From positions 1-59,860 of the forward strand of contig JAIETR010000039.1 in assembly GCA_019745075.1 (NCBI GenBank): a DNA stretch of 59,860 bases, given 5' to 3'. Below the pieces are notes generated by a model that worked only from the letters and a program-made list of their open reading frames with translations, did no database searches and was not told where the DNA came from. This DNA is from Qipengyuania sp. (GTDB lineage: Bacteria; Pseudomonadota; Alphaproteobacteria; Sphingomonadales; Sphingomonadaceae). Positions 34,246 to 42,557 of this stretch are shown piece after piece (the stretch's first letter is position 1; each line of letters opens with the position of its first letter). The position numbers were made by a program, and so were the translations under genes.

Positions 34246-34426
34246 AACCCTTCGTTCCTGCCCGATTTGCGGCAATACCCGCGCTGCCGCCCACGCGCCC
34301 TTCTGCTCGCAGCGATGCCGCGACCGCGACCTCGCCCGCTGGTTCGGCGATGTCTATGCGGTTCCCGGCCGCCCGGCGCCGCCCGAGGCATTGGAGCGCG
34401 AGCTTGCGGACCCCCGGGAATCCTGA
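34238..34426 (+). CDS. yacG: DNA gyrase inhibitor / zinc-ribbon protein YacG
   Basis: A 62-residue protein with four zinc-binding cysteines: CPICG near residues 8-12 and CSQRC near 24-28. RDRDLARWFGDVY, diagnostic of YacG, follows. E. coli YacG inhibits gyrase. The ATG at 34238 overlaps the stop of the upstream RNase gene. It is the last gene of infA-maf-rng-yacG, convergent with the LysR gene 4 bp away. Confidence 0.92.
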   Translation: MTETLRSCPICGNTRAAAHAPFCSQRCRDRDLARWFGDVYAVPGRPAPPEALERELADPRES

Positions 34427-34430
34427 CGCG

Positions 34431-35216
34431 TCACGCGGTCAGGAAAGCGACCAGCGCCTTGACCTTCTTCTGCCGCCACTGCGGCAACGGCGCGACCAGC
34501 CAGTAGGCGCGCTGGCCAGGCGTCGGCCCCTCGAGTGCTTCCAGCCGTCCATCGGCGACCGCTTCGGCGACCAGCAGTTCGGGCAGCCGCGTGCGCCCCA
34601 ACCCCGCCAGCGCGCTCGACAGCGCTTGCCCGGCGTTGGACACGAGGATATGCGCCTCGGCCCCCTCGGGCAGCGCCGGTCCCCACGAAATCCAGCGCTC
34701 GGGCGCGCCGGGGGCGGAAACGGTGAAGCGTGTCGCCGGCGCCAGCTCGACCCCCTCGAGGTCGCCCGGCCCATCGGTGAGGCGGATCGCGCAGTCGAGA
34801 TTGGCCTCGGTGAAATCGGCATGCTCGTCGGCGACGAAGTTGAAGCGCGCATGGGGCTGGTCGGCGGCGTAGCGCGCCAGCCGCGGAGCGAGCCACTGCG
34901 CATAGAACTCGCGCGGGACCGCGATGGTGAAACGGTCCGAAGCCTGTCCGGCCTGCATGGCCTGAACGCACTCCTCGAACTTGAGGAAGCCCTCGCGCAG
35001 CGGCTCGAGCCCCGCCGCGCCCTCCTCGGTCAGTTCGAGTCCCTTGCTGGTGCGGCGGAACAGCACCGTTCCGAGATGGTCCTCGAGCGCGCGGATCTGC
35101 TGGCCTACCGCAGCCGGGGTGACCGCGAGCTCGTCCGCCGCGCGGGTAAACGAAAGATGCCGGGCGGCGGCATCATAGACGCGCAGGGCGTTGAGAGGCA
35201 GGTGTGTGCGCTTCAT
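34431..35216 (-). CDS. LysR-family transcriptional regulator (GcvA-like)
   Basis: A 261-residue regulator. The N-terminal winged helix reads LNALRVYDAAARHLSFTRAA, then AVTPAAVGQQIRALED and LGTVLFRR. The effector domain starts near residue 90 (FTIAVPREFYAQWLAPRL) and is slightly short. The first residues MKRTHLPLNALRVYDAAARH are typical of GcvA/AmpR-like members. It is divergent from ppk1 with about 110 bp between starts; whether it regulates ppk1-ppx is unknown. Confidence 0.9.
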   Translation of the reverse strand: MKRTHLPLNALRVYDAAARHLSFTRAADELAVTPAAVGQQIRALEDHLGTVLFRRTSKGLELTEEGAAGLEPLREGFLKFEECVQAMQAGQASDRFTIAVPREFYAQWLAPRLARYAADQPHARFNFVADEHADFTEANLDCAIRLTDGPGDLEGVELAPATRFTVSAPGAPERWISWGPALPEGAEAHILVSNAGQALSSALAGLGRTRLPELLVAEAVADGRLEALEGPTPGQRAYWLVAPLPQWRQKKVKALVAFLTA

Positions 35217-35326
35217 CGGTCACAGGCGAGTTAGGCGAGCATGGTGCGCCGCACAAGCGGGCGATGCTGTCTCCCGGACCGGCCGCTGGCCATAGCTGCA
35301 ACCAGATTGTAACAGGCGACGCCGAC

Positions 35327-37477
35327 ATGTTCGCCATGAGCACCCCCTCAACCACGACCGCCGATCCGGCTGCCGGCGCTATTCGCTACGTCAACCGCGA
35401 GCTCAGCTGGCTGGCGTTCAACAGCCGGGTTCTGGGCGAGGCCGAGAACGAGCGCTATCCCCTGCTCGAGCGGCTGCGCTTCCTGTCGATCTCGGCCAGC
35501 AACCTCGACGAATTCACGATGATCCGCATCGCCGGGCTCGAAGGCCAGGCCAGCCGGGGGATCGAGAACCCCGGGATCGACGGGGCTACCCCGCGCCAAC
35601 AGCTCGAGGCCATTCGTTCCGAGGTGCTCGCGATCGAGAGGCGCCAGCAGGCGATCCTGGCCGACCTCAGAGAGAAGCTCGCCGAGCGGGACATCCTCAT
35701 CGCCGACGTGTCGCAGCTCTCGGAGCGGCGCCGCCAATGGCTGCGCGACTATTTCGAAACCGACATCCTGCCGCTGATCACGCCGCAAGCATTGGACCCC
35801 AGCCATCCTTTCCCCTTCGTCTCCAATCTCGGGATGGGCGTCATATTCGCGTTGCAACGCGCCCGCGACGGCGGCGAACTGATGGAGATGGTGCTCATTC
35901 CCAGCGGCGCGCCGCGGTTCGTGCGCGTGCCGGGCGAGACCGCGACCTATGTCGCGATCGAGAAATTGATCGCCTGCTTCGCCGACCTGCTGTTCCCGGG
36001 CTTCAGGATCAAGGGTGACGGACTGTTCCGGGTGCTGCGCGACAGCGACATGGAGGTCGAGGAAGAAGCCGAGGATCTGGTCCGCGTGTTCCGCAGCGCC
36101 ATCCAGCGAAGGCGGCGCGGTCGGGCCGTGCTGCTCGAGCTCGACGCCGAATGCGATGCCGATGCCGAAGCGGTCCTGCTCGACGAGTTCGAGGTCGCGA
36201 ACGCGATGGTGATCAAGACTGGCGGTATGATCGGGCTGCGGCATCTCGACGCGATCTGCGCCGAGCCGCGGCCCGACCTCAAATTCACCCCCTTCGGCCC
36301 GCGCTATCCGGAGCGCGTGCTCGAGCACGACGGCGATTGCTTCTCCGCCATCCGCGAAAAGGACATCGTGATCCACCACCCCTACGAAAGCTTCGAGGTG
36401 GTGGTCGATTTCGTCACCCAGGCGGCGCGCGATCCCGCCGTGGTGTCGATCAAGCAGACGCTCTATCGGGCCGGCGACCAGTCCCCGATCATCGCCGTGC
36501 TGATCGAGGCCGCGCAGGCCGGCAAGGCGGTCACCGCGGTGGTCGAGCTGAAGGCGCGCTTCGACGAGGAGCGGAACCTCAGATGGGCCAGCGAACTGGA
36601 ACGTGCCGGGGTGCAGGTGATCTACGGCTTCGTCGAATGGAAGACGCATGCCAAGGTCAGCCTGGTGGTGCGGCGCGAGGACGAGGGCTATCGCACCTAC
36701 TGCCATTTCGGGACCGGAAACTACCACCCCGTCAGCGCGAAGATTTACACCGACCTCAGCTACTTCACCGCCGACCCCGCCTATGGGCGCGACGCAGCCA
36801 AGCTGTTCAATTACGTCACCGGCTATGTCGAGCCGCGCGATCTCGAACGGGTCGCGATCTCGCCGCTCACTCTGCGCGAGACGCTCTATCACCACATCGA
36901 TCGCGAGATCGCCCGGGCGCGCGCCGGTCGCCCTGCGGGAATCTGGGCCAAGCTCAACGCGCTCACCGAGAAAGGCATGATCGACCGGCTTTACGAAGCC
37001 AGCGCGGCTGGCGTGGAGATCACCCTGGTGGTTCGGGGCATCTGTTCGCTGAGGGCGGGCGTGCCCGGCCTGAGCGAAAACATTCGCGTCAAATCGATCC
37101 TCGGGCGGTTTCTCGAGCACAGCCGCATCTGGGCCTTCGCCAATGGCTATGCCCTCCCCAGTCGCCGCGCGCGGGTTTTCATCACCAGCGCCGATGCCAT
37201 GGGGCGCAGCTTCGACCGGCGCGTGGAGGTGCTGGTGCCGATCACCAACAAGACCGTCCACGACCAGCTGCTCGATCAGGTCATGCTGGCCAACATCCTC
37301 GACACCGAGCGTAGCTGGCGCCTCGAGCCGGATGGGAACTGGCGCCGCATGGCAATCGGGGAAGGCGGCTTCAACTGCCACGATTACTTCATGGCCAACC
37401 CCTCGCTTTCGGGGCGCGGCGCGGCGATCGAGGACAAGGCGGTTCCGCGCCTGTCGCTGCGGAATCGCGCCCGGTGA
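35327..37477 (+). CDS. ppk1: Polyphosphate kinase 1
   Basis: A 716-residue enzyme making inorganic polyphosphate from ATP. The N-terminal domain begins RYVNRELSWLAFNSRVLGEA, then FLSISASNLDEF. The catalytic domain has the phosphorylated histidine in WKTHAKVSLV near residue 440, and HFGTGNYHPVSAKIYTDLSY, KLFNYVTGY and NIRVKSILGRFLEHSR. Start ATG 35327 (MFAMSTPS) or 35336; the frame further upstream is inside the divergent promoter region. Its stop overlaps the ppx start (GTGA), so the two opposing polyphosphate enzymes are translated together. Confidence 0.95.
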   Translation: MFAMSTPSTTTADPAAGAIRYVNRELSWLAFNSRVLGEAENERYPLLERLRFLSISASNLDEFTMIRIAGLEGQASRGIENPGIDGATPRQQLEAIRSEVLAIERRQQAILADLREKLAERDILIADVSQLSERRRQWLRDYFETDILPLITPQALDPSHPFPFVSNLGMGVIFALQRARDGGELMEMVLIPSGAPRFVRVPGETATYVAIEKLIACFADLLFPGFRIKGDGLFRVLRDSDMEVEEEAEDLVRVFRSAIQRRRRGRAVLLELDAECDADAEAVLLDEFEVANAMVIKTGGMIGLRHLDAICAEPRPDLKFTPFGPRYPERVLEHDGDCFSAIREKDIVIHHPYESFEVVVDFVTQAARDPAVVSIKQTLYRAGDQSPIIAVLIEAAQAGKAVTAVVELKARFDEERNLRWASELERAGVQVIYGFVEWKTHAKVSLVVRREDEGYRTYCHFGTGNYHPVSAKIYTDLSYFTADPAYGRDAAKLFNYVTGYVEPRDLERVAISPLTLRETLYHHIDREIARARAGRPAGIWAKLNALTEKGMIDRLYEASAAGVEITLVVRGICSLRAGVPGLSENIRVKSILGRFLEHSRIWAFANGYALPSRRARVFITSADAMGRSFDRRVEVLVPITNKTVHDQLLDQVMLANILDTERSWRLEPDGNWRRMAIGEGGFNCHDYFMANPSLSGRGAAIEDKAVPRLSLRNRAR

Positions 37478-38964
37478 TCGCGGAGGGATTGCGCGCGCGG
37501 CTGGGTTTGCGGCGCGAAGAGGGCGAGCGACACGCCGTCATCGATATCGGTTCGAACACGGTGCGGTTGGTGATCTACGGCGGGCCGCCGCGCGCACCGG
37601 CGGTATTGTGGAACGAGAAGGTGAGCGCCCGACTTGGGCGGGATCTGGCAGGGAGCGGCGCCATCCCCGCCGCCGCGATGGAGGAGGCCTTGGGGGCGCT
37701 GGCACGCTACGCGCTGATCCTTTCGGAACAGGGTATCGCGCGGGTCGAAACCGTTGCCACCGCCGCGCCGCGAGAGGCTACGAACGGGTCCGAGTTCGTG
37801 CGCCGCGTCGAGGAGTTGGGCCTCGCTGTCCGAGTGCTCAGCGGCGCGGAGGAAGCGCGCGCCAGCGCCTGGGGCGCGATCGGCGCCTTCCCCGGCGCGG
37901 AGGGGGTGGTCGCCGATCTGGGGGGGGGTAGCCTCGAACTGGTAGCGGTGGCGGGCGAGGCGTGCGGCGAAGGCGCGACCTTCCCTTTAGGCACTCTGCG
38001 CCTCCCCGCGCTGCGCGCCGCCGGGGAGTTCGAGAGGAAGATCGCCAAGCTGCTCAAGGGTGCCGACTGGGCGCGCCGGCGGGGACCGCTCTACATGATC
38101 GGCGGCACCTGGCGCGCCTTCGCGGCCTATGCGATGCGGTCCACCGACCATCCGCTGACCGACCCGCACGGCTTCGTCATCGGCGCGGATGAGGCCGCCG
38201 CCGTCGCGCAGGTGCTGACTCGCGCGAAGCCCGGGCAGCTAGCGCTGCACCGGGGGATCAGCGCCATGCGGGCCGAAAAGCTGCCCGATGCCTCGGCGCT
38301 GCTGCGCGCGCTCCTCGCGGAGTTGAAGCCCGAGGCGTTGATCTTCTCGAGCTGGGGATTGCGCGAAGGATTGCATTACCAAAGCCTGGCCCCGCAGGAG
38401 CAAGCTCTCGACCCGCTGCTCGCCGGGGTCGCCGCCTTTGCCGCCCCGCGGGGGGGAAGGGATGTCGATGCCCAGCCGATCGCCGAGTGGACGGCGCAGG
38501 CGGCGCGCAACGCCGGCACGAAGAGCGAGAAGCTGCGCCTGGCGGCGGCGCATCTCGCGATCGCGCTGCATCGCGCGGAGCCCAATCTGCGGGCCGCGCA
38601 AGCGCTGGAATGGACGCTCGACAAGCGCTGGGTCGGGGTGAATTTCAGCGGCCGCGCGATGCTCGGCGCGGCGCTGCGCGGCAGCCTGGGGATCACCGAA
38701 CCGCACCCGAGGCTCGTCCGGCTCGCCAGCGAGGGCGAGCTGCGCGAAGCGACCGGCTGGGGGCTTGCCTTCAGGCTGGCCCAGCGGATCGGCGCGGGGG
38801 GCCCTGCGCCGTTGTCCGCGAGCCGGCTGGCGGTCGATGCAGGGCAGGCCGAGCTGCGGTTTCCCGCCCGGCTTGCGCCGCTGGCCAGTGCGCCCGTGGT
38901 GAAGGATTTGACCGCGCTCGCCGCCTGGCTCGGCGTCTCCCCCAAGCTGACGATCGAGGATTAG
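37474..38964 (+). CDS. ppx: Exopolyphosphatase / guanosine pentaphosphate phosphohydrolase (Ppx/GppA)
   Basis: A 496-residue protein of the ASKHA fold. Motifs: VIDIGSNTVRLVIYGG near residue 22, ATAAPREATNGSEFV, VLSGAEEARASAWGA, VADLGGGSLELV near residue 147, and MIGGTWRAFAAY. The C-terminal region (about 330-496) resembles the HD-like domain of long Ppx proteins. It starts at GTG 37474 within the ppk1 stop. It degrades polyphosphate and may also act on pppGpp; family members differ. Confidence 0.92.
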   Translation: MIAEGLRARLGLRREEGERHAVIDIGSNTVRLVIYGGPPRAPAVLWNEKVSARLGRDLAGSGAIPAAAMEEALGALARYALILSEQGIARVETVATAAPREATNGSEFVRRVEELGLAVRVLSGAEEARASAWGAIGAFPGAEGVVADLGGGSLELVAVAGEACGEGATFPLGTLRLPALRAAGEFERKIAKLLKGADWARRRGPLYMIGGTWRAFAAYAMRSTDHPLTDPHGFVIGADEAAAVAQVLTRAKPGQLALHRGISAMRAEKLPDASALLRALLAELKPEALIFSSWGLREGLHYQSLAPQEQALDPLLAGVAAFAAPRGGRDVDAQPIAEWTAQAARNAGTKSEKLRLAAAHLAIALHRAEPNLRAAQALEWTLDKRWVGVNFSGRAMLGAALRGSLGITEPHPRLVRLASEGELREATGWGLAFRLAQRIGAGGPAPLSASRLAVDAGQAELRFPARLAPLASAPVVKDLTALAAWLGVSPKLTIED

Positions 38965-38976
38965 AAAGCCGAAGCC

Positions 38977-39375
38977 TCAGTTCGCCGTGACGGGCGCGGC
39001 CAGGGGGAAGAAGGGAATGCGCACCTCGAGCGGCTCGCCATCGGCGGTGTGGAAGCTGTAGAAGCCCTCCATCGAGCCGTGCGGCGTGTCGAGAGGACAG
39101 CCCGAGACGTAATCGTGGCTGCGTCCGGGGTCGAGCACCGGCTGCTCTCCCACCACCCCGTCGCCGTCCACGATCGCCACCCCGCCGCGCGAATCGGTGA
39201 TCCGCCAATGCCGCCGCATCAACTGGACCCGCTCGTGCGAATGGTTCTCGATACGGATATGGTAGACCCAGAACCACTTTCCCACCTCGGGCTGCGACTG
39301 CTCGGGGAGGAAGCTTACTGCCACCCGCACGGCGATGCCGTGGGTGATCGCGGTATGCTGAAACAGCGCCTTCAT
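38977..39375 (-). CDS. apaG: ApaG (Co2+/Mg2+ efflux-associated) protein
   Basis: A 132-residue protein with a fibronectin-III-like fold. Characteristic sequences are ITHGIAVRVAVSFLPEQSQP, VYHIRIENHSHERVQL, RRHWRITDS, VVGEQPVLDPG, YVSGCPLDTPHGSMEGFY. The function is not biochemically settled; the link to Co/Mg resistance comes from enterobacterial genetics. It is convergent with ppx (12-bp gap), and metZ lies upstream on the same strand (131 bp). Confidence 0.94.
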   Translation of the reverse strand: MKALFQHTAITHGIAVRVAVSFLPEQSQPEVGKWFWVYHIRIENHSHERVQLMRRHWRITDSRGGVAIVDGDGVVGEQPVLDPGRSHDYVSGCPLDTPHGSMEGFYSFHTADGEPLEVRIPFFPLAAPVTAN

Positions 39376-39506
39376 GATGCCTTATAGAGTAGTGTTTCGC
39401 CGCCGCGCCGCAAGGGCCACGCTGACACCCGGGCGCGCTTATCCAGAGTCGCCACCATCGCCGCCGGCGTCGAGCGGCCGGGAATGCTTTCTTCGGAAAT
39501 TCCCCT

Positions 39507-40712
39507 TCAGAACCCGGCCGCGGCCAGCGCCCGGTTCAGGTCCTCGCTGAGATCCTCGAGGTCTTCCAGCCCGACGTTGATGCGCAGCAGCCCTTCGGTC
39601 ACGCCCATCTCCGCGCGCGCCTCCGCCGTCAGGCCGGCATGGGTCGTGCTCGCGGGGTGGCACATCAGGCTGCGCGCATCGCCGATGTTGTTGGAGATAT
39701 CGACCAGCTCGAGGGCATCGAGCACCGCGAAGGCCCGTTCGCGAGTGCCGACGTCGAAGGCGAAGATCGGCCCACAGGCGTCCATCTGGCGCATCGCCAG
39801 CGCGTGGCGCGGATGGCTCGGCAGACCGGGATGAAGGATGCGCGGTACGCGGCCCTCGACGAAACGCCCGAGCGCGAGCGCATTCTCGCTCTGGCGCCGC
39901 GCGCGCAGGTCCAGCGTTTCGAGGCCCTTGAGCACAACCCAGGCGTTGAACGGCGAGAGGGTGGGCCCGGTGTTGCGCTGGAAGGGCAGCAACACCTCCT
40001 CGATGAAATGAGCGCTGCCGCAGACAGCGCCGGCCAACACGCGGCCCTGGCCGTCCATAAGCTTGGTCGCGCTATAGGCCACCACATCCACGCCGAATTC
40101 CATCGGCCGTTGCAGGGTCGGCCCGGCGAAGGCGTTGTCGACGACAGTCGCGATGCCGTGCGCTTTCGCCACCGTGCCGACATGCGCCATGTCCACCACG
40201 TCGAGCGTGGGATTGGCCGGGGTCTCGTAAAAAAACACCTTGGTGTTGGGCCTGACCGCCGCCGCCCAGGCCGCATCGTCCGCGGCGTCGATCGTGGTCG
40301 CCTCGATCCCGAACCTGGGGCACAGGCTGTCGATCAGCCAGCGGCAGCTGCCGAAGGCGGCGCGCCCGGCCACGACATGGTCGCCGACCGAAAGCTGGCA
40401 CAGCAGCGCGGCGGTCATGGCCGCCATTCCGCTCGTTTGCGCGCGGCAGGCTTCCGCGCCCTCGAGCAGGGCTATCCGTTCCTCCAGCATCGCCACGGTG
40501 GGGTTCTGGAGCCGCGAATAGGTCATCCCGTCCGCTTCGCCCGCGAACCGCGCGGCGACCGTGGCGGCATCGTCATAGGTGTAGCCCGAGGTGAGGAACA
40601 GCGCCTCGCTCGTCTCGCCATGCTCGGAGCGCCAGGTTCCGCCGCGCAGCGCGCGCGTGGCGGGGCGCCACTTGCTCGTGATGGCGCGATCGGTTCCTGC
40701 GGTCTTCCTCAT
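39507..40712 (-). CDS. metZ: O-succinylhomoserine sulfhydrylase
   Basis: A 401-residue PLP enzyme of the Cys/Met-metabolism family, making homocysteine directly from O-succinylhomoserine and sulfide. The PLP lysine is in AYSATKLMDGQG near residue 216. QTSGMAAMTAAL, TPANPTLDVVD, VVDNAFAGP and LVDISNNIGDARSLMCHPASTTH follow the family order. The N terminus WRPATRALRGG is typical of MetZ. The ATG at 40712 is used; ten in-frame upstream codons are less likely. I saw no riboswitch upstream. Confidence 0.93.
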   Translation of the reverse strand: MRKTAGTDRAITSKWRPATRALRGGTWRSEHGETSEALFLTSGYTYDDAATVAARFAGEADGMTYSRLQNPTVAMLEERIALLEGAEACRAQTSGMAAMTAALLCQLSVGDHVVAGRAAFGSCRWLIDSLCPRFGIEATTIDAADDAAWAAAVRPNTKVFFYETPANPTLDVVDMAHVGTVAKAHGIATVVDNAFAGPTLQRPMEFGVDVVAYSATKLMDGQGRVLAGAVCGSAHFIEEVLLPFQRNTGPTLSPFNAWVVLKGLETLDLRARRQSENALALGRFVEGRVPRILHPGLPSHPRHALAMRQMDACGPIFAFDVGTRERAFAVLDALELVDISNNIGDARSLMCHPASTTHAGLTAEARAEMGVTEGLLRINVGLEDLEDLSEDLNRALAAAGF

Positions 40713-40750
40713 GCGCGGGCGTTTAGCACCGGGGGGAGACACGGCAAGGC

Positions 40751-40787
40751 GACAAACGAAACGGGCGGGAAGTCGCCTTCCCGCCCG
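40751..40787 (-). terminator. Rho-independent terminator of the small exported-protein gene
   Basis: Perfect 11-bp stem CGGGCGGGAAG/CTTCCCGCCCG (40762-40787) with a 4-nt loop. On the minus strand it is followed by TTTCGTTTGTC. It separates the 69-residue gene from metZ, both on the minus strand. Confidence 0.75.
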
Positions 40788-40812
40788 CCGTTCATCTCAA
40801 TCGGTCGAGCGA

Positions 40813-41022
40813 TCAGGGGCTCGAAGGATTATTGTCGGCGATGATGACGATGCCGGCGATCACCGCAGCGGCGGCCAGCAACAGGATCAGCAAGCTGCCG
40901 CCCAGTTCCTGCTCACCCTCGACAGGGGCGGCAGCGCGCTCGGCAGCCGCGGCATTCGCCACGACCGGAGTCGCGACCATGGCCGCCGCGGCACTCGCCA
41001 AAGCGACAAAACTCTTCCTCAT
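40813..41022 (-). CDS. Small exported membrane-anchored hypothetical protein
   Basis: A 69-residue protein with no recognised family. The start MRKSFVALASAAAAMVATPV is a good signal peptide, probably cleaved after ANA. A short acidic segment (AAPVEGEQELGG) follows, then a strong transmembrane helix LLILLLAAAAVIAGIVII and the polar tail ADNNPSSP. A strong AAGGAG site precedes the ATG at 41022, and it has its own terminator, so it is a genuine and probably well-expressed gene. Similar small proteins with a helix and a DNN.SP-type tail are common in Sphingomonads (recollection; no search was run). Confidence 0.75.
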   Translation of the reverse strand: MRKSFVALASAAAAMVATPVVANAAAAERAAAPVEGEQELGGSLLILLLAAAAVIAGIVIIADNNPSSP

Positions 41023-41263
41023 GCGGTACTCCTTCCAAACAATGCGCAATCTGCGCGCGGGTTTCACTATTGTTGCGCTCGATGGCAGTCAATCGTTTCA
41101 CTTCCGTTATGGTGCAATCACTTATCCACCAGCCGGCCTGCCCGAAGGACGAACCGATACGGATGGCCGGGCAGCGGGGCGGTCCGGCCGGAAGTGCGCG
41201 TCCCTACTCCGGCCTCGAGCGCGGTTGCCAAGACTGCCGGCGCTGTTGTAGCGCCGCGCCCGC

Positions 41264-42553
41264 ATGCACCCCGCCAAGCCCACACCCCGTGATCCGCTGG
41301 GCTGGTGCATAGCCCTGGCGCTGGCGTTCTGGGCCCTGCTCCTGGTGCGGCTGACGATCCCGACCAAGCCCTATTTTGACGAAGTTCATTATTTGCCGGC
41401 CGCCCGCGAATACTGGGCCTTGGGCAAGTTCATCAATCGCGAACATCCCCTGCTCGGCAAGGAGCTCATCGCGCTTGGCATCCGGCTGTTTGGCGACGGG
41501 CCGCTGGGCTGGCGGATCTTCCCCTCGCTAGCGGGCGCGCTCACGGTGTTCGCGGCCATGCGGGCCATCTGGTTCGCGGGCGGAAGCCGCTTCGCCACAC
41601 TCGCCTATGGCGTTTTGCTCGCGACCGGATTCTACATCTTCGTCAATGCCCGCATCGCCATGCTCGACATCTTCATGGCCGGCTTCGTCGCGCTTGCCTA
41701 CTGGCAGCTGGCGGCGGCGATCCGCGAGCCCGAGCGCGGGCGCCGCCGGCTAATCGCGGGCGGTGCGGCGTTGGGCCTGGCGCTGGCTTCGAAATGGAAC
41801 GCCGCCCCGCTCGCGCTGTTGCCCGGGCTGGCCTTCCTGGTCCTCAGGGTCCGCGCCGGACGTCGGCGGCTTTTGACCTCGCGGCGCGGAGCGCCGGTGC
41901 CGGGGATCAGCCTGCTCGAGGCGGGGGTATGGCTGGGCGCGCTGCCGCTGGCGGTCTATGCCCTGACCTATCTCCCCGCCTGGTTCTTCGCCGATGGCGG
42001 AATCGGCACCGCGTCGGGTTCGGCCAGCCTCGTCGCGCTCCATACCGATGCGATCCGGCTGCAGGAGAGCGTGGTCAAGACCCATCCCTACATGAGCCGC
42101 TGGCCGCAATGGGTGCTCAACGCGCGGTCGATCTGGTTCCTCTACGAGCCGGTGGACGGCGCGCAGCGCGGGATCGTCCTCATCGGCAATCCGCTGACGA
42201 TGCTGCTCGGCCTGCCCGCCCTGCTGTGGGCGGCGAGCGAGGCGATCCTGCGCCGCAACGGGGCCGCGGCGGCGGTGACGATGCTCTATGCGGTAACGCT
42301 GGGGTTCTGGATCGCGAGCGCCAAACCGGTGCAATTCCTCTATCACTATTTGCTGCCCAGCATGGCGCTGCTGGCTGCCCTGGCCTTGGCGCTGGATGCG
42401 CTGTGGACCCGGGGTCGGCGCTGGATGGCGCTCGCGCCGCTCGTCGGCAGTGTGGCGCTGTTCGCCTATTTCTATCCGATCCTGAGCGCCGCGCCGCTTT
42501 CGGGCGGCAAGATGGCCTTCACCCAGTGGATGTGGCTGCCGCGCTGGCGCTGA
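41264..42553 (+). CDS. Glycosyltransferase family 39 (PMT/ArnT-like) membrane protein
   Basis: A 429-residue polytopic GT-C glycosyltransferase with about ten hydrophobic helices. The first periplasmic loop holds the catalytic acid in KPYFDEVHYLPAAR and is followed by NREHPLLGKELIALGIRLFG, the PMT signature. YIFVNARIAMLDIFM and ALASKWNAAPLALLPG also match. It uses a polyprenyl-phosphate sugar to glycosylate a protein or lipid on the periplasmic face. The acceptor is unknown. It converges with a GT2-GtrA gene only 4 bp away that could make and flip the donor. Confidence 0.87.
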   Translation: MHPAKPTPRDPLGWCIALALAFWALLLVRLTIPTKPYFDEVHYLPAAREYWALGKFINREHPLLGKELIALGIRLFGDGPLGWRIFPSLAGALTVFAAMRAIWFAGGSRFATLAYGVLLATGFYIFVNARIAMLDIFMAGFVALAYWQLAAAIREPERGRRRLIAGGAALGLALASKWNAAPLALLPGLAFLVLRVRAGRRRLLTSRRGAPVPGISLLEAGVWLGALPLAVYALTYLPAWFFADGGIGTASGSASLVALHTDAIRLQESVVKTHPYMSRWPQWVLNARSIWFLYEPVDGAQRGIVLIGNPLTMLLGLPALLWAASEAILRRNGAAAAVTMLYAVTLGFWIASAKPVQFLYHYLLPSMALLAALALALDALWTRGRRWMALAPLVGSVALFAYFYPILSAAPLSGGKMAFTQWMWLPRWR

Positions 42554-42557
42554 TCCT

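Noticed and set aside
35348..37381. A 677-codon open frame opposite ppk1
   Set aside because: Antisense shadow of ppk1, with no signal peptide, motif or ribosome site.
40713..40812. A SAM-II riboswitch before metZ, common in alphaproteobacteria
   Set aside because: The gap contains only the terminator of the preceding small gene and about 35 bp more; the conserved SAM-II core and pseudoknot arrangement are not visible.
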